64,000 nucleotides of DNA from Curtobacterium flaccumfaciens. Its GTDB lineage: Bacteria > Actinomycetota > Actinomycetes > Actinomycetales > Microbacteriaceae. The DNA lies in NCBI RefSeq assembly GCF_004361695.1, contig NZ_SNVW01000004.1:248001-312000 (forward strand), given 5' to 3'. Position numbers and translations under genes: made by a program. This document shows positions 34,692 to 42,728 of the stretch, in pieces. Every line of letters begins with the position of its first letter. The stretch's first letter is position 1. The notes below the pieces were generated by a model. It was not told the DNA's origin and searched no databases. It saw only the letters and a list, made by a program, of their open reading frames with translations.

Positions 34692-34712
34692 AAGTATGGC
34701 ATGCCTTACCTC
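34692..34712. promoter_or_regulatory. Probable DtxR/IdeR-type iron box
   Basis: On the minus strand the site reads TGAGGTAAGGCATGCCATAC, with dyad centre GGCATGCC. It resembles the iron-box pattern (AGGTNAGGCNNNCCTTACCT-like) of actinobacterial DtxR/IdeR. It overlaps the CATACT -10 of the siderophore-interacting protein gene, so iron-dependent repression is expected. Confidence 0.6.
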
Positions 34713-34760
34713 ACCTCTCCAGGGCAGAACGCGGCCCCGGACGGTGCGAAGATCGACCCC

Positions 34761-35708
34761 GTGCCCGATGCCGACGACGAATTCGCAGACCTGGCCGACC
34801 TCGCCCACGCGAGCGGCGTGACGGAGCCGCTCCGCGCCTCCAGGCAGGTGGTCCGCACCACGGACGGACAGGAGATCGCCGCGATCCGGTGGGACACGGC
34901 GGACGGCCTGGAGGCACGGATCACCTACCTGCACGGGCTCGGTATCGACGCGCACAGTTTCGACCAGACGGCGATCGCCGTCGGTGAGCCGGCGGTCGCC
35001 GTCGACCTGCCCGGGCACGGCCGGTCCGGCTGGCGCGACGACGCCGACTACGCGGCCGCCGTCACGGCGCCGAGCGTCCTCGACGCCCTCGACGCCCTCG
35101 CGGTGCCGCCCGGGATCGTGGTCGGGCACTCCCTCGGCGCGATCCTGGCGGCGCGGCTCGCCGCGACCGCTCCCGAGCGCGTGACCGGCCTCGTGCTCGT
35201 CGACATGTCGCCGGACTTCGCGCAGCGCGCCGTGGACCGCATCGCCCGCGCACTCGAGGCCGAGGAGCCCTTCGCGTCCCTCGAGCAGGTCGTCGACCGG
35301 GCCGTCGAGGCCCGCGTCGGCGACGACCGCGACGTGCTCCTCCGTGAGGCGCGGCACACCACGCGCCTCGGCTCGGACGGCCGGCTGGTCCGCCGGCACC
35401 ACTTCCCGCACCTGCCCACCGGACGGACGTCGTCGGTGGGGCGGTTCGCCGACGCGTGGCCCGACCTCGAGGCACTCGACGTGCCGATCCTGCTCGTCCG
35501 CGGCGACCGCGGCTACGTCTCGCCGAAGCTGCACGCGCAGTTCGCCGAGCGCCTGCCGCGCGCCGAGATCGTCACGGTCGAGGCCCGGCACGCGGTGCAG
35601 AACCAGGCGCCCCTCGAACTGGCGTCGGCGATCCGGGCATGGGCGGAAGGTAACGGTTTGTTGCACCGGATCGAAGAACCGTCGCCGGACGACACCGGCC
35701 GCCGCTAA
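34761..35708 (+). CDS. Alpha/beta hydrolase
   Basis: 315 residues from GTG 34761. HGLGIDAHSFDQ (oxyanion region), GHSLGAILAARL (nucleophile Ser elbow), acid Asp in LLVRGDRGYVS and His in VEARHAVQNQAP complete the triad of the main alpha/beta hydrolase family. Two in-frame ATGs further upstream (34686, 34701) fall in the iron box and are less likely; GAAGAT lies 7 bases before the GTG. Substrate unknown. It precedes the peptide-type ABC operon by 57 bases. Two copies of the GCCTGGAGGC 10-mer lie within it. Confidence 0.88.
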   Translation: MPDADDEFADLADLAHASGVTEPLRASRQVVRTTDGQEIAAIRWDTADGLEARITYLHGLGIDAHSFDQTAIAVGEPAVAVDLPGHGRSGWRDDADYAAAVTAPSVLDALDALAVPPGIVVGHSLGAILAARLAATAPERVTGLVLVDMSPDFAQRAVDRIARALEAEEPFASLEQVVDRAVEARVGDDRDVLLREARHTTRLGSDGRLVRRHHFPHLPTGRTSSVGRFADAWPDLEALDVPILLVRGDRGYVSPKLHAQFAERLPRAEIVTVEARHAVQNQAPLELASAIRAWAEGNGLLHRIEEPSPDDTGRR

Positions 35709-35765
35709 CCTCGTCCAAGCGCGCGCGACGACCGTCGCCTCCACGCCGGAAGGAACCCACCACCC

Positions 35766-37286
35766 ATGAGTCCGCTCCCTGCTCGCAGCACGTCCCGCCT
35801 CGGTCGTGCGGCCATCGCCGCCACCGCGGTCGCCGTCGCCTCGGCCCTCGTGCTCACCGGCTGCTCCGGTTCGTCGAACGAGGACGGCGGCGCCGACGCC
35901 ACCGTCCGCGTCGGGCTCGTGCTCGAACCGACCAGCCTCGACATCCGCACCCAGTCCGGTGCCGCGCTCGACCAGGTCCTCATCGACAACGTCTACCAGG
36001 GGCTCGTCGGCCGCACGGCGGACGGGGACGTCCGCGACGTCCTGGCCTCGAGCCACGAGGTCTCCGACGACGGGCTCACCTACACGTTCACGCTCCGCAA
36101 GGGCGCGACCTTCCAGGACGGCAAGGACGTCACCGCCGCCGACGTCGTGTGGTCGCTGCAGCAGGTCAAGTCGAACGAGTCCTACGTCGACTCCGCCCAG
36201 CTCGCGAACGTGACGTCCATCACGTCGCCGTCCGACGGCAGGGTCGTCCTGCAGCTCGCCAAGCCGGACTCCGACCTGCTCTGGAACCTGACCGGCCGCG
36301 CCGGGCTCGTGCTCGAGCAGGCCGCGAAGAACGACCTGTCCGACACCGCGAACGGCACCGGCCCCTACGAGGTCGCGAGCTGGAAGCAGGGCGACTCGCT
36401 CACCTTCAAGCGGAACCCCGACTACTGGGGCACGAAGGCGAAGGTCGCGAAGGTCGTCTTCCGCTACATCACGCAGCCGTCCACCGCGGTGAACGCGATG
36501 GCGAACGGTGACCTCGACGTGCAGACCTCCGTCGACGGCACGCTCAAGAGCCAGCTGCAGGGCAACGCCGACATCGCGCTGCACACCGGCAAGACGACCG
36601 ACAAGTACACGCTCGCGTTCAACGACGCGAAGACGCCGTTCACCGACGTGAAGGTGCGCCAGGCGATCCGGCAGGCGATCGACTCGAAGGCGATCATCAA
36701 GGCGATCGGCGGCACCGGCGTGGAGCAGGGCGGCCCCATCCCCGAGCTCGACCCGGGCTACGAGGACCTGACCGACATCGACGCGTACGACCCCGACAAC
36801 GCGAAGAAGCTCCTGTCCGAGGCCGGTGCGACGAACCTCAAGCTCACGCTCACCTACGCGAACATCTACTCGGCGACGATCGGCGACGTCCTGAAGTCGC
36901 AGCTCGCCGACGTCGGCATCACCCTGACGGTCAAGCGCGTCGACTTCGCCACGTGGCTGTCGCAGGTCTTCGAGAAGCACGACTTCGACCTGTCGATGGT
37001 GAACCACGTCGAGGCGCGCGACTTCGGCAACTGGGCGAACCCGGAGTACTACTTCGGGTACGACAACGCCGAGGTGCAGTCGCTCTACGCCGACTCGGTC
37101 GCCGCGACGAGCGCGTCCGAGAAGGACGCCGACCTGCGCAAGGCCGCGAAGATCGTCAGCGAGGACGCCGGCGGCGAGTGGCTCTACACGGCGACGTCGA
37201 TCACGGCCGTCCGGAAGGGCGTCACCGGGGTGCCCTACGACGGCACGAACTCCCGACTCGACCTGTCGAAGCTCGCCGTCAAGTGA
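35766..37286 (+). CDS. Peptide/nickel-type ABC transporter substrate-binding lipoprotein
   Basis: 506 residues. Signal peptide with lipobox LTGC (Cys33), then the SBP_bac_5 fold: VRVGLVLEPTSLDIRTQSG, LTYTFTLRKGATFQDGKDVTA, GTGPYEVASWKQGDSLTFKRN (the ligand-pocket motif of the family). It captures oligopeptides or related solutes outside the membrane. ATG has GGAAGGAA upstream; TAACCT (35706-35711) at the end of the previous gene could be a -10. It is the first gene of the five-gene importer operon. Confidence 0.95.
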   Translation: MSPLPARSTSRLGRAAIAATAVAVASALVLTGCSGSSNEDGGADATVRVGLVLEPTSLDIRTQSGAALDQVLIDNVYQGLVGRTADGDVRDVLASSHEVSDDGLTYTFTLRKGATFQDGKDVTAADVVWSLQQVKSNESYVDSAQLANVTSITSPSDGRVVLQLAKPDSDLLWNLTGRAGLVLEQAAKNDLSDTANGTGPYEVASWKQGDSLTFKRNPDYWGTKAKVAKVVFRYITQPSTAVNAMANGDLDVQTSVDGTLKSQLQGNADIALHTGKTTDKYTLAFNDAKTPFTDVKVRQAIRQAIDSKAIIKAIGGTGVEQGGPIPELDPGYEDLTDIDAYDPDNAKKLLSEAGATNLKLTLTYANIYSATIGDVLKSQLADVGITLTVKRVDFATWLSQVFEKHDFDLSMVNHVEARDFGNWANPEYYFGYDNAEVQSLYADSVAATSASEKDADLRKAAKIVSEDAGGEWLYTATSITAVRKGVTGVPYDGTNSRLDLSKLAVK

Positions 37287-37301
37287 GGCCGGCCGCTCCC
37301 G

Positions 37302-37307
37302 TAGCAT
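37302..37307 (+). promoter_or_regulatory. -10-like hexamer TAGCAT before the first permease gene
   Basis: TAGCAT ends 7 bases before GTG 37315, the same spacing as at leaderless genes here. It may give an internal promoter so that the membrane subunits can be made independently of the binding protein. Confidence 0.4.
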
Positions 37308-37314
37308 CGGTGTC

Positions 37315-38268
37315 GTGACCCGGTTCCTGGTCGGGCGGCTGCTGCTGCTCGTCGTCGGCCTGCTCGTGGCGAGCATCATCATCTTCGCCACCCTGCGGGT
37401 GCTCCCCGGCGACGTGGCGCAGATCGTCGCCGGCACCCAGGCCTCCCCGGCGCAGGTGGCCGAGCTCCGGCAGCAGCTCGGGCTCGACCGCCCCGTGGTC
37501 GTGCAGTACCTCGACTGGATCGGCGGCGTGTTCCGCGGGGACCTCGGCCGCTCGCTCGTCACCGACGGCCGGGTCGCGCCGGAGATCGCGCAGAAGCTGT
37601 CCGTGACACTGCCGCTCGCCGGGATGTCCCTCGTCGCCGCGCTCGTCATCGGCGTGCCGCTCGGCGTGCTCGCCGCGGTGCTCCGTCGTCGTCCGGGCGG
37701 CGCGGTGATCGGCTTCGTCGCGCAGGCCGTGGCCGCCGTCCCGATCGTCTGGGCCGGGATGCTCCTGGTCGCACTCTTCGCCGTGACGCTGCACTGGCTG
37801 CCGACCCAGGGCTTCCCGCTCGACGGCTGGGACGAACCCGGGCGCGCGTTCGCGTCGCTCGTGCTGCCGGCGCTGACGATCGGCGCGGTCGAGGGCGCGG
37901 TCATCCTGCGGTTCACGCGGTCCGCGACGCTGGGCGTGCTCGACGCCGACCACGTCCGCACCGCCGCCGCGATCGGCCTGACCCGCACGCAGGCGCTCCT
38001 CCGGCACGGGCTGCCGTCGGTGGCCCTGACCGTGCTGGCCGTCCTCGGGGTGCAGATCGCCGGGCTCCTCGTCGGGGCGGTCGTCGTCGAACAACTGTTC
38101 TCGCTGCCCGGCGTCGGGCGGATGCTCGTCACCGACGTCGGGCGTCGCGACATCGCGAAGGTGCAGTCCGAGCTCCTCGTGCTCACCGGCCTCGTGCTGC
38201 TCGTCGGCTTCGCGGTCGACGTCGTGCACCGCACCCTCGACCCCCGGCAGCGGGAGGTGTCCGAGTGA
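37315..38268 (+). CDS. Peptide-type ABC transporter permease (DppB-like)
   Basis: 317 residues, six transmembrane helices. The N-terminal RFLVGRLLLLVVGLLVASIIIF and LRVLPGDVAQIVAG are typical of DppB/OppB; the EAA loop is represented by HVRTAAAIGLTRTQALLRHGLP. It forms the channel with the next gene product. GTG start at 37315; its end overlaps the next gene by 4 bases (GTGA). Confidence 0.94.
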   Translation: MTRFLVGRLLLLVVGLLVASIIIFATLRVLPGDVAQIVAGTQASPAQVAELRQQLGLDRPVVVQYLDWIGGVFRGDLGRSLVTDGRVAPEIAQKLSVTLPLAGMSLVAALVIGVPLGVLAAVLRRRPGGAVIGFVAQAVAAVPIVWAGMLLVALFAVTLHWLPTQGFPLDGWDEPGRAFASLVLPALTIGAVEGAVILRFTRSATLGVLDADHVRTAAAIGLTRTQALLRHGLPSVALTVLAVLGVQIAGLLVGAVVVEQLFSLPGVGRMLVTDVGRRDIAKVQSELLVLTGLVLLVGFAVDVVHRTLDPRQREVSE

Positions 38269-39218
38269 TCCGCCGTCTCCTCGCCCGGCCGACCGGGGTG
38301 TTCGCCGTCGTCGTCCTCGGCCTGCTCGTCGTGCTCGCCGTCGTGTCGCTGTTCTGGACCCCGCAGGACCCGTTCCGCACCGACCCGTTCCACCAGTGGG
38401 AGGCACCGAGCGCCGCGCACTGGTTCGGCACCGACGCCTCCGGCCGGGACATCGCCAGCTACCTGCTCGCCGGCACCCGCACCACGGTCCTCGTCGCGAT
38501 CGGGTCCGGGGTGATCGCGAGCGTCGTCGGCATCGTCCTCACCGCGATCGGCTCGCTCACCGCCCGCTGGGTCCGGGAGGGCACCGCGGTCCTCCTCGAC
38601 ATCCTCGTCGCGTTCCCGACGCTCCTCACCGCGATGCTCCTCACCGCCATCGCCGGCGGCTCCCTCGGCGTCGTGATCGTCAGCGTCGGGCTGTCCTTCG
38701 GCGTCACCATCGCGCGGGTCGCCCGCGGCGAGATCCGCCGCATCGCCCGGAGCGACTACGTCACCGCGGCGCGGGCGTCCGGCGTGGGCGGTGCCGGCGT
38801 GCTCTTCCGGCACCTGGTGCCGAACGCGGCGCCGCTCTTCACCGTGCAGCTGTCGCTCGCGATGGCGACCGCGGTCCTCGCGGAGGCGGGTCTGTCCTAC
38901 CTCGGCTACGGCGCCGGGTCGAACACGGCGTCGTGGGGCAGCATGCTGTCCGACCTGCAGACCTACATCGGCGTGCACCCGTGGAGCGCCACCTGGCCGG
39001 GCGCCGCGATCGCCCTCGTCGTCGCGGCCCTCTCGCTCCTCGGCGACGCGGTGCGGGACGCGACCGACCCGCGGCTCACGACGAACGACCGCGCCGCCGG
39101 CGCCGGCCCCACCGACCCGACGACTGACGGGTCCGGCGACCGAACGACCGGCCGTGGCGACCCAGCGAGCGGCGACCCCACCGATCCCGCGACGACGAGC
39201 ACGGGGGTGACCGCGTGA
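38265..39218 (+). CDS. Peptide-type ABC transporter permease (DppC-like)
   Basis: 317 residues. HWFGTDASGRDIASYLLAGTRT is the DppC/OppC signature; the EAA loop is SDYVTAARASGVGGAGVLFRH. The C-terminal 45 residues form a soluble Thr/Asp/Gly-rich tail (TNDRAAGAGPTDPTTDGSGD) not needed for transport and unusual for the family. GTGA overlaps at both ends show tight coupling. Confidence 0.94.
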   Translation: MIRRLLARPTGVFAVVVLGLLVVLAVVSLFWTPQDPFRTDPFHQWEAPSAAHWFGTDASGRDIASYLLAGTRTTVLVAIGSGVIASVVGIVLTAIGSLTARWVREGTAVLLDILVAFPTLLTAMLLTAIAGGSLGVVIVSVGLSFGVTIARVARGEIRRIARSDYVTAARASGVGGAGVLFRHLVPNAAPLFTVQLSLAMATAVLAEAGLSYLGYGAGSNTASWGSMLSDLQTYIGVHPWSATWPGAAIALVVAALSLLGDAVRDATDPRLTTNDRAAGAGPTDPTTDGSGDRTTGRGDPASGDPTDPATTSTGVTA

Positions 39219-40033
39219 CCGACAGCATGTCCGACGCGACCGCACCCACCGGACTGCAGGTGCAGGGGTTGACGGTCCGCATCGACCGACGGACGATCCT
39301 CGACGACGTGACGTTCACCGTGCCTCCAGGCAGTCGCGTGGGCGTGATCGGCGCGAGCGGATCCGGGAAGTCCATGACCTCGCTCGCCCTGATGGGGCTG
39401 GAGCCGACCGGCGCCGCCGTCAGCGGGAGCATCCGGCTCGACGGCACCGAACTCGTCGGCCTGTCCGACCGCGAGCGCGCCCGCCACCGTGGATCCGGCA
39501 TCGCGATGGTGTTCCAGGAGCCGGGCACCGCCCTCGACCCGCTGCGCCGCGTCGGCGCGCAGATCGCCGAACCGCTGCGGCTGCACCGCGGACTGGACCG
39601 TCGTGCGGCGTCCGTGGCCGCCGTGGAGCTGGCGGCCTCGGTCGGGCTGCCCGACCCGGAGTCGCTCCTGCGGCAGTACCCGCACCAGCTGTCCGGTGGG
39701 CAGCGGCAGCGCATCTGCATCGCGATGGCGATGGCCGGGCAGCCGTCGTACCTCGTCGCCGACGAACCCACGACCGCGCTCGACGTGACGACCGAGGCAC
39801 GCATCCTCGAGCTGTTCGAGGGGCTGCCCGCCGGGATGGTGTTCGTGACGCACGACCTCGCGGTGCTGTCCCGGATCGCCGACACCGCGGTCGTGCTCGA
39901 CGCCGGTCGGATCGTCGAGCAGGGGTCGGTGGCGACGCTCCTGGCCGCGCCCCGGCACCCCGCCACGATCGCCCTCGTCGACGCCGCTCGTGCCACCGCC
40001 CGTCGAGCCGGTCCCTCCGGAGGTGCCGCATGA
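39215..40033 (+). CDS. Peptide-type ABC transporter ATPase (DppD-like)
   Basis: 272 residues. Walker A GASGSGKSMTS, Q-loop VFQEPGTALDP, signature LSGGQRQRICIAMAMAG, Walker B YLVADEPTTALDVT, switch FVTHDLAVLS. GTG at 39215 overlaps the previous stop; the 3' end overlaps the next gene by ATGA. The short C-terminus lacks the Fe-S/peptide-loop extension of some DppD proteins. One GCCTCCAGGC copy lies at 39322-39331. Confidence 0.95.
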   Translation: MTDSMSDATAPTGLQVQGLTVRIDRRTILDDVTFTVPPGSRVGVIGASGSGKSMTSLALMGLEPTGAAVSGSIRLDGTELVGLSDRERARHRGSGIAMVFQEPGTALDPLRRVGAQIAEPLRLHRGLDRRAASVAAVELAASVGLPDPESLLRQYPHQLSGGQRQRICIAMAMAGQPSYLVADEPTTALDVTTEARILELFEGLPAGMVFVTHDLAVLSRIADTAVVLDAGRIVEQGSVATLLAAPRHPATIALVDAARATARRAGPSGGAA

Positions 40034-40821
40034 CCGCGATCCTGGACGCCACCGGGCTGCACCGCACCTACCGACTCCCCCGCCGCGGGCCCTTCGAACC
40101 CGGCCCGGTGCGCACCGCCGTCGACGGCGTCGACCTGACGGTCGTCCCCGGCGCCCGGCTCGGCGTCATCGGTGAGTCGGGATCCGGCAAGTCCACCCTG
40201 GTGCGGCTGCTCGCCGGCCTGGAGGCACCTTCCGCCGGCACCGTGACGGCCTCCGGTCGTCCGGTGGTCGCGTCCGGCCCCGCGGCCGGGATGCGCTGGT
40301 TCCGTCGCGAGACCGGGGTGGTGTTCCAGGACCCGTACGCCTCCCTCGACCCGCGGATGCGCGTCGGCGCCATCGTCGCCGAACCCCTGCGGGCGCTGCG
40401 CATCGGCGCCTCAGCGGAGGCTCGTGCCACGCTCGTCCGTGACGTGCTCGAGCGGGTGGACCTGCCGGCGGACGTCGTCGACCGGTACCCGCACGAGTTC
40501 TCCGGCGGGCAGCGGCAGCGGATCGCGATCGCCCGGGCCGTCGTGCACTCCCCCCGGATCCTGTTCGGGGACGAGCCGATGAGCGCCCTCGACGTGGTGG
40601 TCCGTGCGCGCGTGATCGACCTGTTCCGCTCACTCGCCGACGACCTCGGGCTGACGCTCGTGCTGGTGTCGCACGACATCGGCGTGGTGCAGCGGCTGTG
40701 CGACACCGTGGCGGTGATGTCGGCGGGCCGGATCGTCGAGCACGGGCCGGTGTCGCTCCTCGATGCGCCGACGCACCCGGTGACGCGGGCCCTGGTGGAG
40801 GCGGCGCCGACGCTGCCGTGA
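40030..40821 (+). CDS. Peptide-type ABC transporter ATPase (DppF-like)
   Basis: 263 residues. Walker A GESGSGKSTLVR, Q-loop VFQDPYASLDPRMRVG (typical of DppF/OppF), signature FSGGQRQRIAIARAV, Walker B ILFGDEPMSALDVV, switch VSHDIGVVQR. It pairs with the previous ATPase as a heterodimer. Last gene of the operon; no clear terminator hairpin with U-run follows. Confidence 0.95.
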   Translation: MTAILDATGLHRTYRLPRRGPFEPGPVRTAVDGVDLTVVPGARLGVIGESGSGKSTLVRLLAGLEAPSAGTVTASGRPVVASGPAAGMRWFRRETGVVFQDPYASLDPRMRVGAIVAEPLRALRIGASAEARATLVRDVLERVDLPADVVDRYPHEFSGGQRQRIAIARAVVHSPRILFGDEPMSALDVVVRARVIDLFRSLADDLGLTLVLVSHDIGVVQRLCDTVAVMSAGRIVEHGPVSLLDAPTHPVTRALVEAAPTLP

Positions 40822-41173
40822 GGCGCGGGGCGTCGCGGGCGCGCGCTGGCGCGGGCGGGGTCCTGGCGGGCGGGCGGCGTCGCGGGCGGCGACTCGGAAC
40901 GACACCATCGTCGTCGTACGACAGCGACTGCGTCGCAACCCCGCGCGCGCAACCGTTGCGGACGCACGGGAACGACACCATCGTCGTCGTACGACATCGA
41001 CGGTGTCGCCACCCCGCGCGTGCATGATGCGACTTCGCACCCGTCGAACGACGCGTGGAACGTCGGAACATGCGCGCGCAACGGGTGCGTGTGCATGTTT
41101 CGACAGCGACGGACGGACAGGGGCGAAGGGGCGAAGGAGGGGGACAGACGAGCGGGCGGTCAGGGCCGGCGCG
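40822..41173. other. Intergenic region with tandem imperfect repeats
   Basis: 352 bases with no convincing gene, between the importer operon and the amidase (tail to tail). It starts with a GCGGGCG low-complexity run, holds two copies of a roughly 58-bp repeat (40896-40953, 40969-41026), and a degenerate third piece near 41,050-41,095 sharing GCGCGCGCAAC with copy 1. Confidence 0.75.
40896..41026. repeat. Two copies of a 58-bp imperfect repeat with a TGTCGTACGACA palindrome-like core
   Basis: The first 28 bases of each copy (40896-40923 and 40969-40996) are identical; they contain GTCGTACGAC, a 10-bp palindrome. The following 30 bases are about 75% alike, sharing GTCGC and ACCCCGCGCG. Units are 73 bases apart. 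Confidence 0.85.
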
Positions 41174-42613
41174 TCACCACATCGACGGGTGCCGGCGCTG
41201 CCACCGCAGGCGCCGCTCGAGCTGGGCGCCGATCGCGAGCAGGACACGCTCCCCGCCCGGCCGCCCGATGAGCTGCACGCCCATGGGCAGGCCGGCGCCG
41301 TCGGGGTGGCCGTCCTCCGTGACCCCGACGGGCAGCGTGATCGCCGGGAGCCCCGACACGTTCGCCATCGACGTCCACGGTGAGTACGCGCACTGCCGGC
41401 GGAAGTCCTCCTCCGGGTCGTCGCCGTACCAGCCGAGCGGCCGCGGCGTCATCGCGAGCGTCGGCGTGAGCACCGCGTCGAAGCGGTCGAACGCGCCGAT
41501 GAGCTCTGCCGAGAAGGTGTCGAGCGCCGTCATCGCGTCGAGGACCTGCGTGCCGGTGAGCGCCTGACCGCGGGCGACGAGCCACGACACGAGCGGGGTG
41601 AGCGCCGACAGGTCGATGCCCGGCACGAGCGGCAGCCGCGCCGCGGAGCTCTCCCACGCCACCCGGAACGCGTCGGCGTAGGGAGCGCGGGGCATCGCGA
41701 CGTCCTCGACGCCGTGCCCGACCTCGCCGAGGACGCGCACCGCGGTCTCGACGGCGGCGCGGGCGGCGGGGTCGACCACGACGTCGACGGTGTCGTCCCA
41801 CGGCGACCCGTCGAGGAGTCCGACGACGAAGCGCCCCTCGCCGCGCACGGCCGCCGCGGTGAACGGACCGTCGCCGACGTCGGGGGTGACGAGGGCGTAC
41901 GGGTGGTGTTCGGGGAGCCCGGTCGGGGCCACGAGCGCGTCGAGCAGCATCCCGGCGTCGGCCACGTTCCGGGTGAGTGGCCCGGCGACCGACAGGCCGC
42001 CGACGCCCGACCGACCGGGCATCGCGGGCACGCGGCCGCGACTCGGCTTGAGTCCGACCAGCCCGTTCGCCGCGGCCGGGATCCGCACCGACCCGCCGCC
42101 GTCCGATCCGACCGCGGCGGGCAGGAGCCCGGCGGCCACCGCGACCGCGGCGCCGCTCGACGATCCCCCGGGCGCGCGGGACGTGTCGTACGGGTTCCGG
42201 GTCACGCCGAAGCGGGTCTCCGACGACGAGGACATGCCGAACTCGGGCGACGCCGTCTTGCCGACGCTCACGGCGCCGGCGGCGTCCATCGCGGCGACGA
42301 GCGGGTGGTCGGCTTCGGCGGGCACGGCCGGCAACGCGGTGGTCCCGCTGCGGGTGGGGACGCCGGCGCGGTCGTACAGGTCCTTGTCGGCGGACGGGAG
42401 GCCCCACAGCGGCCGCGACGTCGGCACCCGGTCGCCGAGGTGGCCGGCTCGGTCGCGTGCTGCGTCGGCGGTCACGGTCACGAAGGCGCCGAGCTCCGGG
42501 TCGAGGCGCTCGATGCGGGCCAGGTAGTGCTCGGTCACCTCGAGCGCGGTGGCCTCGCCGCGGCGGATCCAGTCCCAGAGTTCCTGCGCGGCGAGGTGGT
42601 GGAGTTCGAACAC
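41174..42613 (-). CDS. Amidase signature-family hydrolase
   Basis: 479 residues. The Ser-cisSer-Lys triad is visible: K77 in GLPSADKDLYD, the GGSSSG motif (149-154) and nucleophile Ser175 in GSDGGGSVRIPA. It hydrolyses carboxamides; relatives include GatA, amidase AmiE-type and aryl-acylamidases. GTG at 42613 is 7 bases after TAGGCT (42621-42626) and so probably leaderless; homology begins at the third residue. It is convergent with a peptide importer and divergent from the CPBP protease. Confidence 0.92.
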   Translation of the reverse strand: MFELHHLAAQELWDWIRRGEATALEVTEHYLARIERLDPELGAFVTVTADAARDRAGHLGDRVPTSRPLWGLPSADKDLYDRAGVPTRSGTTALPAVPAEADHPLVAAMDAAGAVSVGKTASPEFGMSSSSETRFGVTRNPYDTSRAPGGSSSGAAVAVAAGLLPAAVGSDGGGSVRIPAAANGLVGLKPSRGRVPAMPGRSGVGGLSVAGPLTRNVADAGMLLDALVAPTGLPEHHPYALVTPDVGDGPFTAAAVRGEGRFVVGLLDGSPWDDTVDVVVDPAARAAVETAVRVLGEVGHGVEDVAMPRAPYADAFRVAWESSAARLPLVPGIDLSALTPLVSWLVARGQALTGTQVLDAMTALDTFSAELIGAFDRFDAVLTPTLAMTPRPLGWYGDDPEEDFRRQCAYSPWTSMANVSGLPAITLPVGVTEDGHPDGAGLPMGVQLIGRPGGERVLLAIGAQLERRLRWQRRHPSMW

Positions 42614-42620
42614 GGCCCCG

Positions 42621-42626
42621 AGCCTA
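42621..42626 (-). promoter_or_regulatory. -10 hexamer TAGGCT of the amidase gene (leaderless)
   Basis: TAGGCT on the minus strand, 7 bases before GTG. Confidence 0.5.
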
Positions 42627-42715
42627 TTCGGCGGTGCTCCCGCGGGACTTGCATCCTTCGGAGGAACCCCGCCAGGTGCGTCCGTTCGCCGGTCGTCCCG
42701 CGGCGCTGCCGTTCC

Positions 42716-42721
42716 TAGCGT
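42716..42721 (+). promoter_or_regulatory. -10 hexamer TAGCGT of the CPBP gene (leaderless)
   Basis: TAGCGT ends 7 bases before ATG 42729. Confidence 0.5.
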
Positions 42722-42728
42722 CGTACCC

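Noticed and set aside
34686-34760. ATG 34686 or 34701 as start of the alpha/beta hydrolase
   Set aside because: Both fall in or next to the iron box and the extra residues are not part of the hydrolase fold; GTG 34761 gives a normal length. Not excluded.
34596-39245. A 1,549-codon open frame on the minus strand across the hydrolase and ABC importer genes
   Set aside because: Antisense to well-supported genes, composition typical of a shadow frame, no recognisable domain.
40896-41026. CRISPR array from the tandem repeats
   Set aside because: Only two full copies, unit and spacer lengths do not fit, flanks are diverged copies rather than unique spacers, and no cas genes are near.
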